The position numbers and the translations under genes are program-made. From Granulicella arctica (GTDB taxonomy: Bacteria; Acidobacteriota; Terriglobia; Terriglobales; Acidobacteriaceae), in contig NZ_JAGTUT010000001.1 in the NCBI RefSeq assembly GCF_025685605.1, positions 4,464,001-4,528,000 on the forward strand: a DNA stretch of 64,000 nucleotides, in the 5' to 3' direction. The notes below the pieces were generated by a model. The model ran no database searches. It worked only from the letters and a program-made list of their open reading frames with translations, and was not told the DNA's origin. The stretch's first letter is position 1; each line of letters starts with the position of its first letter. This document shows positions 1 through 8,652 of this stretch, one piece after another.

Positions 1-1463
1 GTGGAACTTTTACCGGTTTTGTAGTGCCAAACAACTATCGGTTGGCGCTACCGGCTGGAATCGAGCGATTGGTCAGCACGAGCCTCGGCAACGACGATAT
101 TCCGCTGCATAACTTTGGTCCGCGTGTTGGCTTTGCATGGGAGCCGTTCGGTGCCAGTCAGACTACCGTGCTGCGCGGCGGCTTTGGCTTGTTCTATACG
201 CTGCCGAATGCGAACTCAGTGCTACAGACGTTGGGTAACCAGCCATTTGTCAGTTCGTCCAGCTTGAGCGGTACGGCTGCGGCAGCGTCGACCTTCCAGA
301 CGCCGTATACGGTACCGCTTACGCCGGGAGTGTGGCGGCCACGGTCGCAAAACTATACCTTGACCGTGACGTCAGTTGCTCAAAATATCGATTCGCCACT
401 GACCGAGCAGTACAACCTGGATGTGCAGCAGCAGCTGCCCTCGAAGCTTGTGCTTGAGCTCGGGTATGTGGGAACGCGCGGCACACGGCTCGCTGAATCG
501 CGTGCTCTGAACCGTGCATATCTTGCCAGTCCTTCCAATCCGATCAACGGCGTAACTACGAACACGGTCGGGTCGGCCAATCTGCAGGCGCGTGTGCCAT
601 ACCAGGGATTTACAACAAATGGCGTGACACGCATCGAGACGTACGGATTCTCAAACTACAACAGCCTTCAATCTACGTTGAAGCGGCAGATGAGCCATGG
701 CTTGTTTCTGCAGGCGGCTTATACGTGGAGCAAGGCTATGACGACGGTAACTGGCGGCGACGGGACGAACGGTGTCTTTGCTGGCGGTAGCGGCAACAGC
801 AATGATCCGGATAACCGTTATGCTCGCTATGGACTTGCCGGGTACGATCGGACGAATCGTCTGGTGGTGGCGTATTCATGGCAGCTTCCGAGCCTGGATA
901 ACAAGGGGGCGTTCGTCCATGTAGCTACGGGCGGATGGAAGTTCTCGGGTGTCTCGACCTTCCAGTCCGGCAAACCGCTGACCTTCACCGACACTAGAAA
1001 TGGTACGGCATGGGGCACGGCCAGCCGCGCACAGTACGTTACGGGTATCACAAATAAAAGTGTGCAGAACAAGAACGGCGGATCGATGCTGAACCGTGTG
1101 AAGACTAACTCGTACCTCAACCCTGGAACGACGCTGTTCGTTGCGGCTCCTGCGGTGCCATTCAGCGGGCCTGCAGTTCCGGGCAGCACTGGTGTCGGCG
1201 CACTGGACTATGGCAACAGTGGTATCGGCGTTGCACGCGGTCCGGGTAACGATAACTGGGACATGGCGGTTGTGAAGACGACACGGGTAGGTGGTCTTCG
1301 CGAGGATGCGACGATCGACTTCCGTACGGAGTTCTTCAATGCGTTCAACCATGCGCAGTATGCTAATCCGTCGACGGGTGTTGGAACTGCGAGCTATGGT
1401 GTGATCAATGCTTCAGCAGTTGCACCCCGGCTGATCCAATTTGCTCTAAAGTATGTGTTCTAG
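1..1463 (+). CDS. TonB-dependent receptor, Oar-like, C-terminal part (5' truncated by window)
   Basis: The frame is open to the left edge of the window, so only the last ~487 residues of a larger outer-membrane protein are present. The visible part is the C-terminal beta-barrel of the large Oar/carboxypeptidase-regulatory TonB-dependent receptors expanded in Acidobacteria. Signs are the GPRVGFAWEPFG strand, many alternating hydrophobic/aromatic strands, the late TEFFNAFNHAQYANP segment and a final phenylalanine as in outer-membrane barrels. It would import an unknown ligand, often carbohydrate-derived, across the outer membrane. The signal peptide, the regulatory domain and the plug lie upstream and cannot be checked. 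A secreted amidase-like gene follows after 90 bp. Confidence 0.85.
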   Translation, partial: GTFTGFVVPNNYRLALPAGIERLVSTSLGNDDIPLHNFGPRVGFAWEPFGASQTTVLRGGFGLFYTLPNANSVLQTLGNQPFVSSSSLSGTAAAASTFQTPYTVPLTPGVWRPRSQNYTLTVTSVAQNIDSPLTEQYNLDVQQQLPSKLVLELGYVGTRGTRLAESRALNRAYLASPSNPINGVTTNTVGSANLQARVPYQGFTTNGVTRIETYGFSNYNSLQSTLKRQMSHGLFLQAAYTWSKAMTTVTGGDGTNGVFAGGSGNSNDPDNRYARYGLAGYDRTNRLVVAYSWQLPSLDNKGAFVHVATGGWKFSGVSTFQSGKPLTFTDTRNGTAWGTASRAQYVTGITNKSVQNKNGGSMLNRVKTNSYLNPGTTLFVAAPAVPFSGPAVPGSTGVGALDYGNSGIGVARGPGNDNWDMAVVKTTRVGGLREDATIDFRTEFFNAFNHAQYANPSTGVGTASYGVINASAVAPRLIQFALKYVF

Positions 1464-1553
1464 GATCACTGCAGGTGCGGTGGTTGCCCGGTTGATGAGG
1501 CCGTGCGATCAATCCATAACAAGGTAAATGTCTCTTTTAGCTAGTGAGGTTTT

Positions 1554-2573
1554 ATGCGCTCTTCGGCTTTAGTAACGGGTCTTCTGCTGAGTATCTCGCT
1601 TCCTCTTTCGGCGGCTGATCATGTTGTCCTTGCCACCCCAACGACGGTCGAATGGGGTCACTACGCTGCCAATGCGAAGCCGGCTGTTACGGTGCAAAGC
1701 GGCGATACGGTTAAGATCCAGACGCTTTCCACCTGCGGACCTACGGATCGCCTGATCGCGCGGGGAATCAAGGCGGAAGATATTCCTGCTTACAACGATG
1801 CTGTTTACAAGGGATATCCCGAGAAAGAAAAGGGTCCGGGTGGGCATATCCTGACGGGGCCGGTTGCGATCGAGGGTGCAGAGCCCGGCGATGTGCTCGA
1901 AGTGCAGATACTCAAGGTGGACATCGATGCGAACTTCGCCTGTAACGGATTCGGATTGCATCGTGGATTCTTGCCGATGGAGTTCCCGTATAGCCGTCAA
2001 CGGATCATCCCCCTGGATCGGGAGAAGATGATCGGTCATTTTGCTCCGGGCATCGACATCCCGCTACATCCGTTCTTCGGCAGCATGGGGGTTGCGCCGG
2101 GCGGGGGAAAGGTCGATAGCGCTCCTCCGTTCGCCCATGCGGGCAACATGGACAATAAAGAGCTTGTTGCCGGGACGACCCTCTATATTCCGGTGGCGGC
2201 AAAGGGCGGCTTGTTTGTTGCGGGAGACGGACACGCCGGGCAGGGGAACGGCGAGGTTGACATCACTGCGATGGAGACGTTCCTCACGGGTACATTCAAG
2301 TTTGTTTTGCACAAGAACAAGGCGATGTCGTGGCCGCGGGCAGAGACGCCGACCCACTACATCACGATGGGCTTCAGTCCGGATTTGAAGGAAGCTACAG
2401 AGCACGCACTGCGGGACATGATTGACTTTCTTGTCGAAGAGAAACACATGACGCGAGATGATGCTTACATGCTTTCGAGCGTGGCGGTGGACCTGGATAT
2501 CACGCAGCTCGTGGATGGCAACGTCGGGGTGCATGCCATGTGCCCGAAGAACATCTTTACCGTCGCCAAATAG
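1554..2573 (+). CDS. Secreted acetamidase/formamidase family protein
   Basis: This 339-residue protein begins with a signal peptide of about 21 residues ending in LSAA, so it is probably periplasmic. The rest matches the FmdA/AmdA acetamidase/formamidase family, which hydrolyses short amides to ammonia and the carboxylic acid. Visible family features are VEWGHY near the N-terminus, the GGHILTGP and EGAEPGDVLEV segments, the GDGHAGQGNGEV loop and the C-terminal half running to the HAMCPK segment. The start is supported by GAGG about 5 nt upstream of the ATG. The substrate is unknown, and secreted members of this family are poorly characterised. Confidence 0.85.
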   Translation: MRSSALVTGLLLSISLPLSAADHVVLATPTTVEWGHYAANAKPAVTVQSGDTVKIQTLSTCGPTDRLIARGIKAEDIPAYNDAVYKGYPEKEKGPGGHILTGPVAIEGAEPGDVLEVQILKVDIDANFACNGFGLHRGFLPMEFPYSRQRIIPLDREKMIGHFAPGIDIPLHPFFGSMGVAPGGGKVDSAPPFAHAGNMDNKELVAGTTLYIPVAAKGGLFVAGDGHAGQGNGEVDITAMETFLTGTFKFVLHKNKAMSWPRAETPTHYITMGFSPDLKEATEHALRDMIDFLVEEKHMTRDDAYMLSSVAVDLDITQLVDGNVGVHAMCPKNIFTVAK

Positions 2574-2721
2574 GGCTTTCGTCGTGACGTGACGAGCGGA
2601 TGGATTGGTTTGATCGCCGGTGAACGGGTTAGCTGCAGGAATTTGCGAATTCCTTTATGCTCGATATACCACTGACATTCAGACCAATCTCACTATCTCC
2701 AAGCGTCACGACGAGGACCTT

Positions 2722-3819
2722 ATGAGAGAGCTTGAGTTTTTCGAGACTCACACCATGTTTTCCGACAGCCGTTCGGAAGCGGGAGGTTCCGCTACCTACC
2801 TGCGAGCGCTTCTTGAAAACAGCCCGATCGCTATCGTCGTGCTCGACGCCCATCATCGGTACACGATGTGTAATCCAGCGTTTGAACGACTGTTCCAATA
2901 CTCCCCAAAGGAGTTGGCGACTGCAAACCTGGACGAGTTGATCGCTGGGCCTGAGATGGTTGACGAGGCGCGGAGGCTTAGCCAGCAAACGCTCCAAGGG
3001 CGTCATGTGCATACCGTTACCCAGCGTCGGCGCCGTGACGCGATGATGGTCGATGTGGAGATCTACGGGATTCCTCTGATCGTCGACGAGGAACTAGTTG
3101 GAGTCTACGGGCTTTACCAGGATGTCACGGATCGCAACAAAGCGCAGACCGCCTTTCGCCAGATTTCGGATCGGCTTGAAAATCTTCAGCAGATGGAACG
3201 GCGACGGTTAGCACGTGATCTCCACGATTCAACATCTCAGGAGTTGGCAGTGTTGAACTGGAATCTTACGAGGCTGATGAATCTCGTCGGCGATCGTGAC
3301 GACATGTTGAAGACGCTGGTGCAGGAGACGAAGGAGATCGCCTATCAGTGTTCGACGAAGATCCGGAGCGCCTCGTATCTGCTCCATCCGCCTCTCTTGG
3401 GAGAGGGCGGACTTACGGTGGCGGTATCGTGGTTGGCGGAAGGCTTCGAAGAGCGTAGCGGGATCCGCGTGACGCTGGTGATGAGCGCAGATCTCGGAAG
3501 ATTTCAGGATGAAGTGGAGATTGCTATCTTCCGTATCGTGCAGGAGAGCCTTGCGAACGTATTGCGGCATTCGGGAAGCCCGGTGGTGAATGTCTTGCTT
3601 CAACGCAAGGAGGAGTGGTTGGAGTTGCGCGTGACCGACCAGGGGCGGGGGCATATGCGTGAGGTACTGTTGCAAGCGCGAGACAGCAGGAGCGGAGTGG
3701 GCATAAGCGGAATGCGTGAGCGTGCGGAGCAGCTTGGCGGATGCCTTCAGATCTCGCATAGCGATGAGGGAACAACGATCGTCGCGTCGATTCCAACGCA
3801 GGCTGGCCGTCATGCCTGA
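2722..3819 (+). CDS. PAS-domain sensor histidine kinase, NarL/HisKA_3 type
   Basis: This is a cytosolic kinase of about 365 residues with no membrane segment. A PAS domain (about residues 25-140, NSPIAIVVLDAHHRY to the GLYQDVTDR end) senses an unknown signal. A HisKA_3 dimerisation domain follows with the H-box ERRRLARDLHDS (phospho-His about 168), then an ATPase domain with the N-box QESLANVLRHSG and the GVGISGMRERAEQLGG box. I chose ATG 2722 because GAGG lies 5 nt upstream; an in-frame GTG at 2620 lacks a ribosome site. The last 8 bp overlap the response-regulator gene, so the two are translationally coupled. Confidence 0.9.
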   Translation: MRELEFFETHTMFSDSRSEAGGSATYLRALLENSPIAIVVLDAHHRYTMCNPAFERLFQYSPKELATANLDELIAGPEMVDEARRLSQQTLQGRHVHTVTQRRRRDAMMVDVEIYGIPLIVDEELVGVYGLYQDVTDRNKAQTAFRQISDRLENLQQMERRRLARDLHDSTSQELAVLNWNLTRLMNLVGDRDDMLKTLVQETKEIAYQCSTKIRSASYLLHPPLLGEGGLTVAVSWLAEGFEERSGIRVTLVMSADLGRFQDEVEIAIFRIVQESLANVLRHSGSPVVNVLLQRKEEWLELRVTDQGRGHMREVLLQARDSRSGVGISGMRERAEQLGGCLQISHSDEGTTIVASIPTQAGRHA

Positions 3820-4474
3820 ACTGAATGTGCTGATCGCTGATGATCATGAACTGATTCGCCGTGGGGTGCGCGATCTGCTCGCGATGCGGACCCACTGGCG
3901 TGTCGTAGGGGAAGCATGCGATGGTGTAGAGGCGGTCGAAAAGGCGGTACGTCTCAGGCCCGACATCGCCATCCTGGATTTTTCGATGCCAAGAATGAAC
4001 GGGCCGGATGCCGCTGCGATCATCGCGAAGCAGGTGCCCGAGATGGGCGTTATCGTGCTTACGATGCATGACTCTGAGGATGTAATTCGACAGGTTCTGA
4101 GGGCGGGAGCCCATGGAATGGTGTTGAAGAGTGACGCGGACCGAAACCTGCTGAGCGCCGTAGAGGCGGTGGCGGCAAAACGGCACTTCTTCACCTCGCG
4201 GGTGTCCGAGATGCTGCTCAGCGAGTACATGAAGGCAACGACTGTTCCGGAGTCGAAGAGGGGAGCCCATGCTGCTCCCCTCACACCGCGAGAGCGAGAG
4301 GTTTTACGATTACTCGCGGATGGTATGACGAGCAAAGAGGTAGCTGCAAAATTAGCGATTAGTACGCGGACGGTTGAGTCGCATCGTGTCAACATCAATC
4401 GTAAACTTGGGTTCGCCTCGATTGCGGACCTGGTTCGATATGCAATCCGGAACGGTATCATTGATCAGAATTAA
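3812..4474 (+). CDS. Response regulator, NarL/FixJ family
   Basis: This 220-residue regulator is the partner of the overlapping kinase. The receiver domain (1-120) has the acidic pair at D10/D11, the phospho-acceptor D56 in AILDFSMP, the Thr of VLTMHD and the conserved lysine K106 in MVLKSD. The C-terminal LuxR-type helix-turn-helix has LTPREREVLRLLADGMTSKE followed by STRTVESHRVNINRKLG. The ATG at 3812 lies inside the kinase stop region (ATGCCTGA overlap). Phosphorylation should control DNA binding. The target genes are unknown; an oppositely oriented amylase gene lies downstream. Confidence 0.93.
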   Translation: MPELNVLIADDHELIRRGVRDLLAMRTHWRVVGEACDGVEAVEKAVRLRPDIAILDFSMPRMNGPDAAAIIAKQVPEMGVIVLTMHDSEDVIRQVLRAGAHGMVLKSDADRNLLSAVEAVAAKRHFFTSRVSEMLLSEYMKATTVPESKRGAHAAPLTPREREVLRLLADGMTSKEVAAKLAISTRTVESHRVNINRKLGFASIADLVRYAIRNGIIDQN

Positions 4475-4476
4475 AA

Positions 4477-4508
4477 GTGGCGAGTAGCCGCGCTATTGCC
4501 ACGGCTAC
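4477..4508. terminator. Hairpin between convergent response regulator and amylase genes
   Basis: The 43-bp gap between two convergent genes contains GTAGCCG (4484-4490) and its complement CGGCTAC (4502-4508), a 7-bp stem with an 11-nt loop. An alternative GTGGC/GCCAC pairing overlaps it. The position suits a bidirectional terminator, but no clear T-tract follows on either strand. Confidence 0.4.
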
Positions 4509-4517
4509 CTGCGCGAT

Positions 4518-5858
4518 TTATGAGATTGGAACGTAGATGCAGTACCCGCGCGGTGGAGCGGGAAATTCAGCATTTCCCTCTGCGTCGGTTGTGCGCTCAT
4601 CGGGATGAGCTTCGTCGTGACCATCCCAGGCTACAGGTTTGAATCTCTGGTTCGCCCACTTGGTTTTGACCGAGGTGCCGGACCAGCTATCGCCCAGATT
4701 ATTCAAAACATAGACGAGACCGGGTTGATCATTGTTCTCATCCTTCCAGCCGACGCGCTGCATGATGTAGAGGTCGGGGTCGCAGTGAAGAATGTTCGAG
4801 TCCCCGCCCGCGTTGGCGTGGTGAACCTGGATAAGGGCATCGATTCCATTGGGCGTAAGAGGACGAGCCAGCCCGTTGTTGTAGTAGTCGAACCAGAAGA
4901 TGCTCGGATAGCCCTCGTGAACCAGAATGAAAGAGTACGCCATGAGCTTGTCGTTGACGATCATGTCGGCACCCATGTCGTGATTATCGACAAACGTGGC
5001 GGCGTGTAGCGGGCGTTTCATCAGCACCGACTCGCCATACGTGAGATTGCGCAGATCGTAGCTCGGCTCATCACAAACTTTCTTCAGTTGATAGCGGAGA
5101 GGGAAGTCGAAGGCGGCGATCTGGTTATCGGTATAGCTGTTGACCTTTTCGATCCACTCGTCGATGTCTTCCTGACCCGACCAGTACTCACCTACGACCC
5201 AGGGCTGAAATTCTGCGCCGTTTTTGACATACCGGTATTTTGAGAGGATCCCGATCATCCATGCGCCAAAGCCTTTGACGAAGTCGAAGCGAAATCCGTC
5301 GAATCCAAGCTCTTCTATAAGGAAGCGGGCATAGTTGAAGAGTTCTGTGTAAACGACGGGGTTTCGATGGCAGAGGTGAGGGAAGCCGGCGAAATTCTCG
5401 CCATCGATCATGACCTGTTCATAGCGGCTGGGGTGAAAACAGTTCCAGTCCCTTGGAAATCGGCCACTTTTGGGGTTGAATTTGGTCCATCGCTTCTCGC
5501 CATCGAGGGGGTTGATTTCTTCTTCATCGGCCCCTGAATTGTGGTTGATGACCATATCCGCATAAAGGCCCATGCCATTATCGTGCGCTTTCTTGATGAG
5601 GGAACGAAGCTCCTCGGAGTTGCCGTACCAGGTCTTGACGCCACCCTTCTGATCGAGGTCGCCGAGATCGAAGTAGTCGTAGGGATCGTAGCCCATCGAG
5701 GTGTTGCTGGCAGCCTTGGAGACCGGCGGAAGCCATAGCGCGTCGAAGCCTGCCTTACCTAGATCCGGGACCTTTTCGGCAATAAAATTCCACCATTCGT
5801 GCTCTTTATTGTCGAGCTTTGGAGCGTCCCAGTAGAACGCCTGCATCATGACTGCCAT
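4518..5858 (-). CDS. GH13 alpha-amylase family glycoside hydrolase
   Basis: This 446-residue GH13 enzyme hydrolyses alpha-1,4-glucans and has no signal peptide, so it probably acts on intracellular glycogen or malto-oligosaccharides. It opens with MMQAFYWD, typical of this amylase group. The nucleophile is D192 in GFRFDFVKG, the acid/base is E224 in WVVGEYW, and the transition-state aspartate is D294 in FVDNHD. A calcium-site-like DMVINHNSG segment lies at about 101-109. I chose the internal ATG at 5858, preceded by GAGAGA, because the upstream 19 codons are not family-like. No other glycogen genes are nearby. Confidence 0.9.
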   Translation of the reverse strand: MAVMMQAFYWDAPKLDNKEHEWWNFIAEKVPDLGKAGFDALWLPPVSKAASNTSMGYDPYDYFDLGDLDQKGGVKTWYGNSEELRSLIKKAHDNGMGLYADMVINHNSGADEEEINPLDGEKRWTKFNPKSGRFPRDWNCFHPSRYEQVMIDGENFAGFPHLCHRNPVVYTELFNYARFLIEELGFDGFRFDFVKGFGAWMIGILSKYRYVKNGAEFQPWVVGEYWSGQEDIDEWIEKVNSYTDNQIAAFDFPLRYQLKKVCDEPSYDLRNLTYGESVLMKRPLHAATFVDNHDMGADMIVNDKLMAYSFILVHEGYPSIFWFDYYNNGLARPLTPNGIDALIQVHHANAGGDSNILHCDPDLYIMQRVGWKDENNDQPGLVYVLNNLGDSWSGTSVKTKWANQRFKPVAWDGHDEAHPDERTTDAEGNAEFPAPPRGYCIYVPIS

Positions 5859-6037
5859 GCTGTATCTCTCTTTTGTATGAAGTATGAACGCACGGGGCCG
5901 CTCACAGTTCAACATCTGAGAGTCAGACGGCGAAGTGACAAACGACCCTAAACGCTAGGTTCTTCGATGCTCTGCGAGCTTTTCTGGTTGGAGGGCGATC
6001 GTCGTCTTTCTCCATCCGGAGTGTTGCACTACGATCA

Positions 6038-6961
6038 ATGGTGCATGGGTACTCTATGAATCGGCGGCAGGGGATCGGTCTTGCGCTCTTCTGCCTGATC
6101 GGCGGAAGTGGCTGGCTCCTGGACAATGCGCTGCCGCCTGCGTTGCCAATTTTTGAGCGGACCAGCCTGCATTACTTCGTCGTCAGCCTGATTGTTGTTG
6201 CTATGCTGATTGCTCGAAGAACGCCGGTACAGATGCAGACGTTTGCGGCTTTGCGCCTAGCGCTGGCAGGCTTTTTGCTGTTGGGTTTGCCAGAGTTGCT
6301 AAATGAGGTGGCTCACGCGACGACTGCAGAGACTCAGGTAGCGCTCTTTGCTCTCGTCCCATTGTTTGTAATCGTTTTGGCTGCTTCGCTCCACCGGGAT
6401 GCGACGGGCTCCACACGAGGCCGGGCGCTTATGATGCCTGCGCTGATAGGGTTTTCTGGGGCGTTGCTCGTGCTTCCATTTCGATTTCCGTCAGCAAATG
6501 CTGGGATCTTCTCGTTTAGCCTTGTCTTCTTTGCTGTTCTCTCCACTGCCTTTGGAAGCGTTCGGATCGCAACTCTTCTTCGCGAATGTCCTGTCCTTTT
6601 CGCGACCGCAATCGTGTGCGGGATCAATGCCCTTGCGTTTGGGCTGATTGCTCTAGGACAGGGAATCGTGGTTCCGGCTGCAGGCGAACTGCTCGCGGAG
6701 CTTCTTCGTTCTGTATTCTTTGATCTGCCGCTTTTATTGCTGCTGCTGTGGCTCCTTCGGGAACTTCCCCCCGTAAGACTGGCTACGCGATTTCTGCTCA
6801 TTCCACTTCTCTCCGCGATCGAGGCATCTGCCGTTCTTAGGTCGCCGGTCGATCTTCGAATGGGGGCGGGTATGCTGCTGATGGCTACCGGGAGCACAAT
6901 CATTCTGTTTTGGCGAGGGGCTGCAGAAGAGGATAGGGCGACGATCCTCGGACTTAACTGA
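6038..6961 (+). CDS. Polytopic membrane protein, unknown function (about 10 TM helices)
   Basis: The protein has about 307 residues, almost all in hydrophobic segments. Around nine or ten predicted transmembrane helices are separated by short loops, with arginine-rich cytosolic turns such as ARRTPVQ and RDATGSTRGR. The size and helix number resemble EamA/DMT-superfamily transporters, but I see no diagnostic motif and do not assign a substrate. Start is uncertain: ATG 6038 or ATG 6056 (MNRRQGIG), neither with a well-spaced ribosome site. It stands alone, divergent from the amylase gene. Confidence 0.65.
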   Translation: MVHGYSMNRRQGIGLALFCLIGGSGWLLDNALPPALPIFERTSLHYFVVSLIVVAMLIARRTPVQMQTFAALRLALAGFLLLGLPELLNEVAHATTAETQVALFALVPLFVIVLAASLHRDATGSTRGRALMMPALIGFSGALLVLPFRFPSANAGIFSFSLVFFAVLSTAFGSVRIATLLRECPVLFATAIVCGINALAFGLIALGQGIVVPAAGELLAELLRSVFFDLPLLLLLLWLLRELPPVRLATRFLLIPLLSAIEASAVLRSPVDLRMGAGMLLMATGSTIILFWRGAAEEDRATILGLN

Positions 6962-7032
6962 TGATCGACCGCCGGTGATTTTCAGGGAAGACGCGCACAT
7001 TTCAAGAGGACAGCGCAGTACACTTGGCGTAC

Positions 7033-7443
7033 ATGGCAGCTTCGATGTACATCGTCGTGGAAGGTGAAGATCCCGGGTACGATACCTTCGTCAACGGCCG
7101 GTCGCTGGCTCGGAACGAAGATGCGCTCGAGAGATTGGCGCTACGCCTGGGTGTTCGGCCATTGATCGAGTTTTTCTCGGCTGATGAAAACTCGATGTCT
7201 CTCCTCATTGAGGAGGGTGCAGGAAATCCTGACTTGATGAAGCGATTGCCGCCACCGCAGTGGTATTCGGCGGGTGATGGGCTTGCAACGATTGAGGCGC
7301 TGCTCCAGGCACTCCGGGACGAGCCACAGCAGCTAGGAACCGAGGGTGCCCAGATAGTCTCAGAGCTGGATGAATATGCCCAGGTGCTGCGAAAGACGGA
7401 GCAAACGGGCCTTCGTTGGCATCTTGCGGTGAGTTGGCGCTAG
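7033..7443 (+). CDS. Hypothetical protein, about 137 residues
   Basis: This is a soluble, acidic protein that I do not recognise. It starts MYIVVEGEDPGYDTFVNG after a short leader, has a central LIEFFSADENSMSLL segment and an amphipathic, leucine-rich C-terminal half. ATG 7033, ATG 7045 and TTG 7024 are all possible starts; AGAGGA at 7005-7010 fits the TTG best. It has no signal peptide or membrane segment. It ends 2 bp before the stop of a convergent small gene, so no terminator separates them. Confidence 0.55.
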   Translation: MAASMYIVVEGEDPGYDTFVNGRSLARNEDALERLALRLGVRPLIEFFSADENSMSLLIEEGAGNPDLMKRLPPPQWYSAGDGLATIEALLQALRDEPQQLGTEGAQIVSELDEYAQVLRKTEQTGLRWHLAVSWR

Positions 7444-7445
7444 AT

Positions 7446-7724
7446 CTATTCGAGAGTTTCATCCCGCTCGTAGAACGTCTCGATATCGGCTGGGGCCGCC
7501 TGAATGTCGAAGCTCGTGAAGAGGTCTGCAATGCGCTCGTTCGAAAAGCCCCGTTCGCGCAAGATTCGAATCTCTGCGCTCAGCAGAATGATGGCCTGTT
7601 CAAGCAAGTAGGGGTGCTCATCGGAGACCTCGATCGGCTTCTCAGGTGAACCTGCTGCGTCCTGTAGATCGCGTGCGGCGGTGATGATCTGCGCTGCAGA
7701 GTAGGTCTGTTCTTCGTTCGCCAT
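7446..7724 (-). CDS. Hypothetical small protein, 92 residues
   Basis: This small acidic helical protein begins MANEEQTYSAAQII. Its C-terminal part ERGFSNERIADLFTSFDI looks like a short helix-turn-helix, but that is only a resemblance. It is 26 bp downstream of the dienelactone hydrolase-like gene on the same strand in genome position, and transcribed after it, so the two may form an operon. The ribosome site AGGAG upstream of the ATG supports translation. Function unknown. Confidence 0.55.
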   Translation of the reverse strand: MANEEQTYSAAQIITAARDLQDAAGSPEKPIEVSDEHPYLLEQAIILLSAEIRILRERGFSNERIADLFTSFDIQAAPADIETFYERDETLE

Positions 7725-7750
7725 GAAAAGCTCCTGTACCTGTGATGCGT

Positions 7751-8539
7751 CTAGTGGCGGGTTTCGCCTGCGGCTGCCGAGGGCTTGCTGGTCTGATCGC
7801 CTTCGCCGAGCTTGCGGTGAAATAAGTCGAAGACCAGGCTGTGCAGGCTGTGAGCGAGTTCAGGATCGTAGCGGAGACCCTCGTCGCGCATAAAGGCGTG
7901 GGCGCCGTTAACCTCATGCCAGCTAAAGCGGGCGTTGAGTTCATTGAGCCGCGTGAGCACCTTCATCCGGCCCTCCGTTGGGATGTGGGGGTCTTGTCGG
8001 CCCCAGATCATGAGGAGCTCTCCGGCGATGTCGGCAGCGCGAGCGAGCGAGTCGTCACCTCCTTTGCCAAGCGAACCTTTGTAGATGTCGGTTGCATAGA
8101 AGGCTGCAGTGGCAATGACGTCGGCGTTCATAGCTGCACGGAATGCCAGGTGGCCTCCGATGCAGATGCCAAGCGCTCCGAGTTTGCCGGTGCAATCGGA
8201 GCGGCTCGCGAGATGGTCGAGAACAGCGCGTCCATCAGCGTCGTATGCGGCCACTTCTTTGGAGAATTTGAGTTCATTGCCACGATCGGAGCCTGCCTGG
8301 TCATAGGCCAGAATCGTGCCGGCAGGTTCGAACTCATGGTAGATCTCCGGCATAGCGACGATATAGCCGTGACCTGCAAGCATGGCCGCGGTGCGACGAA
8401 TCGGCGCCGTGATCTGGAAGATCTCTGAGTAGAAGATGATGCCCGGGTAGCGGCCAGGTGCTGCGGGACGTACGATGTGAGTCCGCATCGGACCTGTCGG
8501 TGTGTCCAGCGTTACAAATTCGTCGTTGATGATGATCAT
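7751..8539 (-). CDS. Dienelactone hydrolase family protein
   Basis: This 262-residue alpha/beta hydrolase has the dienelactone-hydrolase triad: nucleophile C126 in GALGICIGGH, D183 in WGRQDPH and H214 in NGAHAFMRD. The family hydrolyses enol-lactones such as those of chlorocatechol breakdown, but most genomic members have unknown substrates. No signal peptide is present. GAGG lies 7 nt upstream of the ATG. The C-terminal 20 residues (GDQTSKPSAAAGETRH) are low-complexity and outside the fold. A 92-residue unknown protein is encoded immediately downstream. Confidence 0.85.
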   Translation of the reverse strand: MIIINDEFVTLDTPTGPMRTHIVRPAAPGRYPGIIFYSEIFQITAPIRRTAAMLAGHGYIVAMPEIYHEFEPAGTILAYDQAGSDRGNELKFSKEVAAYDADGRAVLDHLASRSDCTGKLGALGICIGGHLAFRAAMNADVIATAAFYATDIYKGSLGKGGDDSLARAADIAGELLMIWGRQDPHIPTEGRMKVLTRLNELNARFSWHEVNGAHAFMRDEGLRYDPELAHSLHSLVFDLFHRKLGEGDQTSKPSAAAGETRH

Positions 8540-8652
8540 GTCGCCCTCGGCGCGGTGAACGTAGCTCTACGCGCGTTGTGTCCATCATAGCGGGTCAGTG
8601 TCGCAGGCGTTCTGTCAGCGAAGCGTACGATTGAAGCGAACGGTACGGAGGC

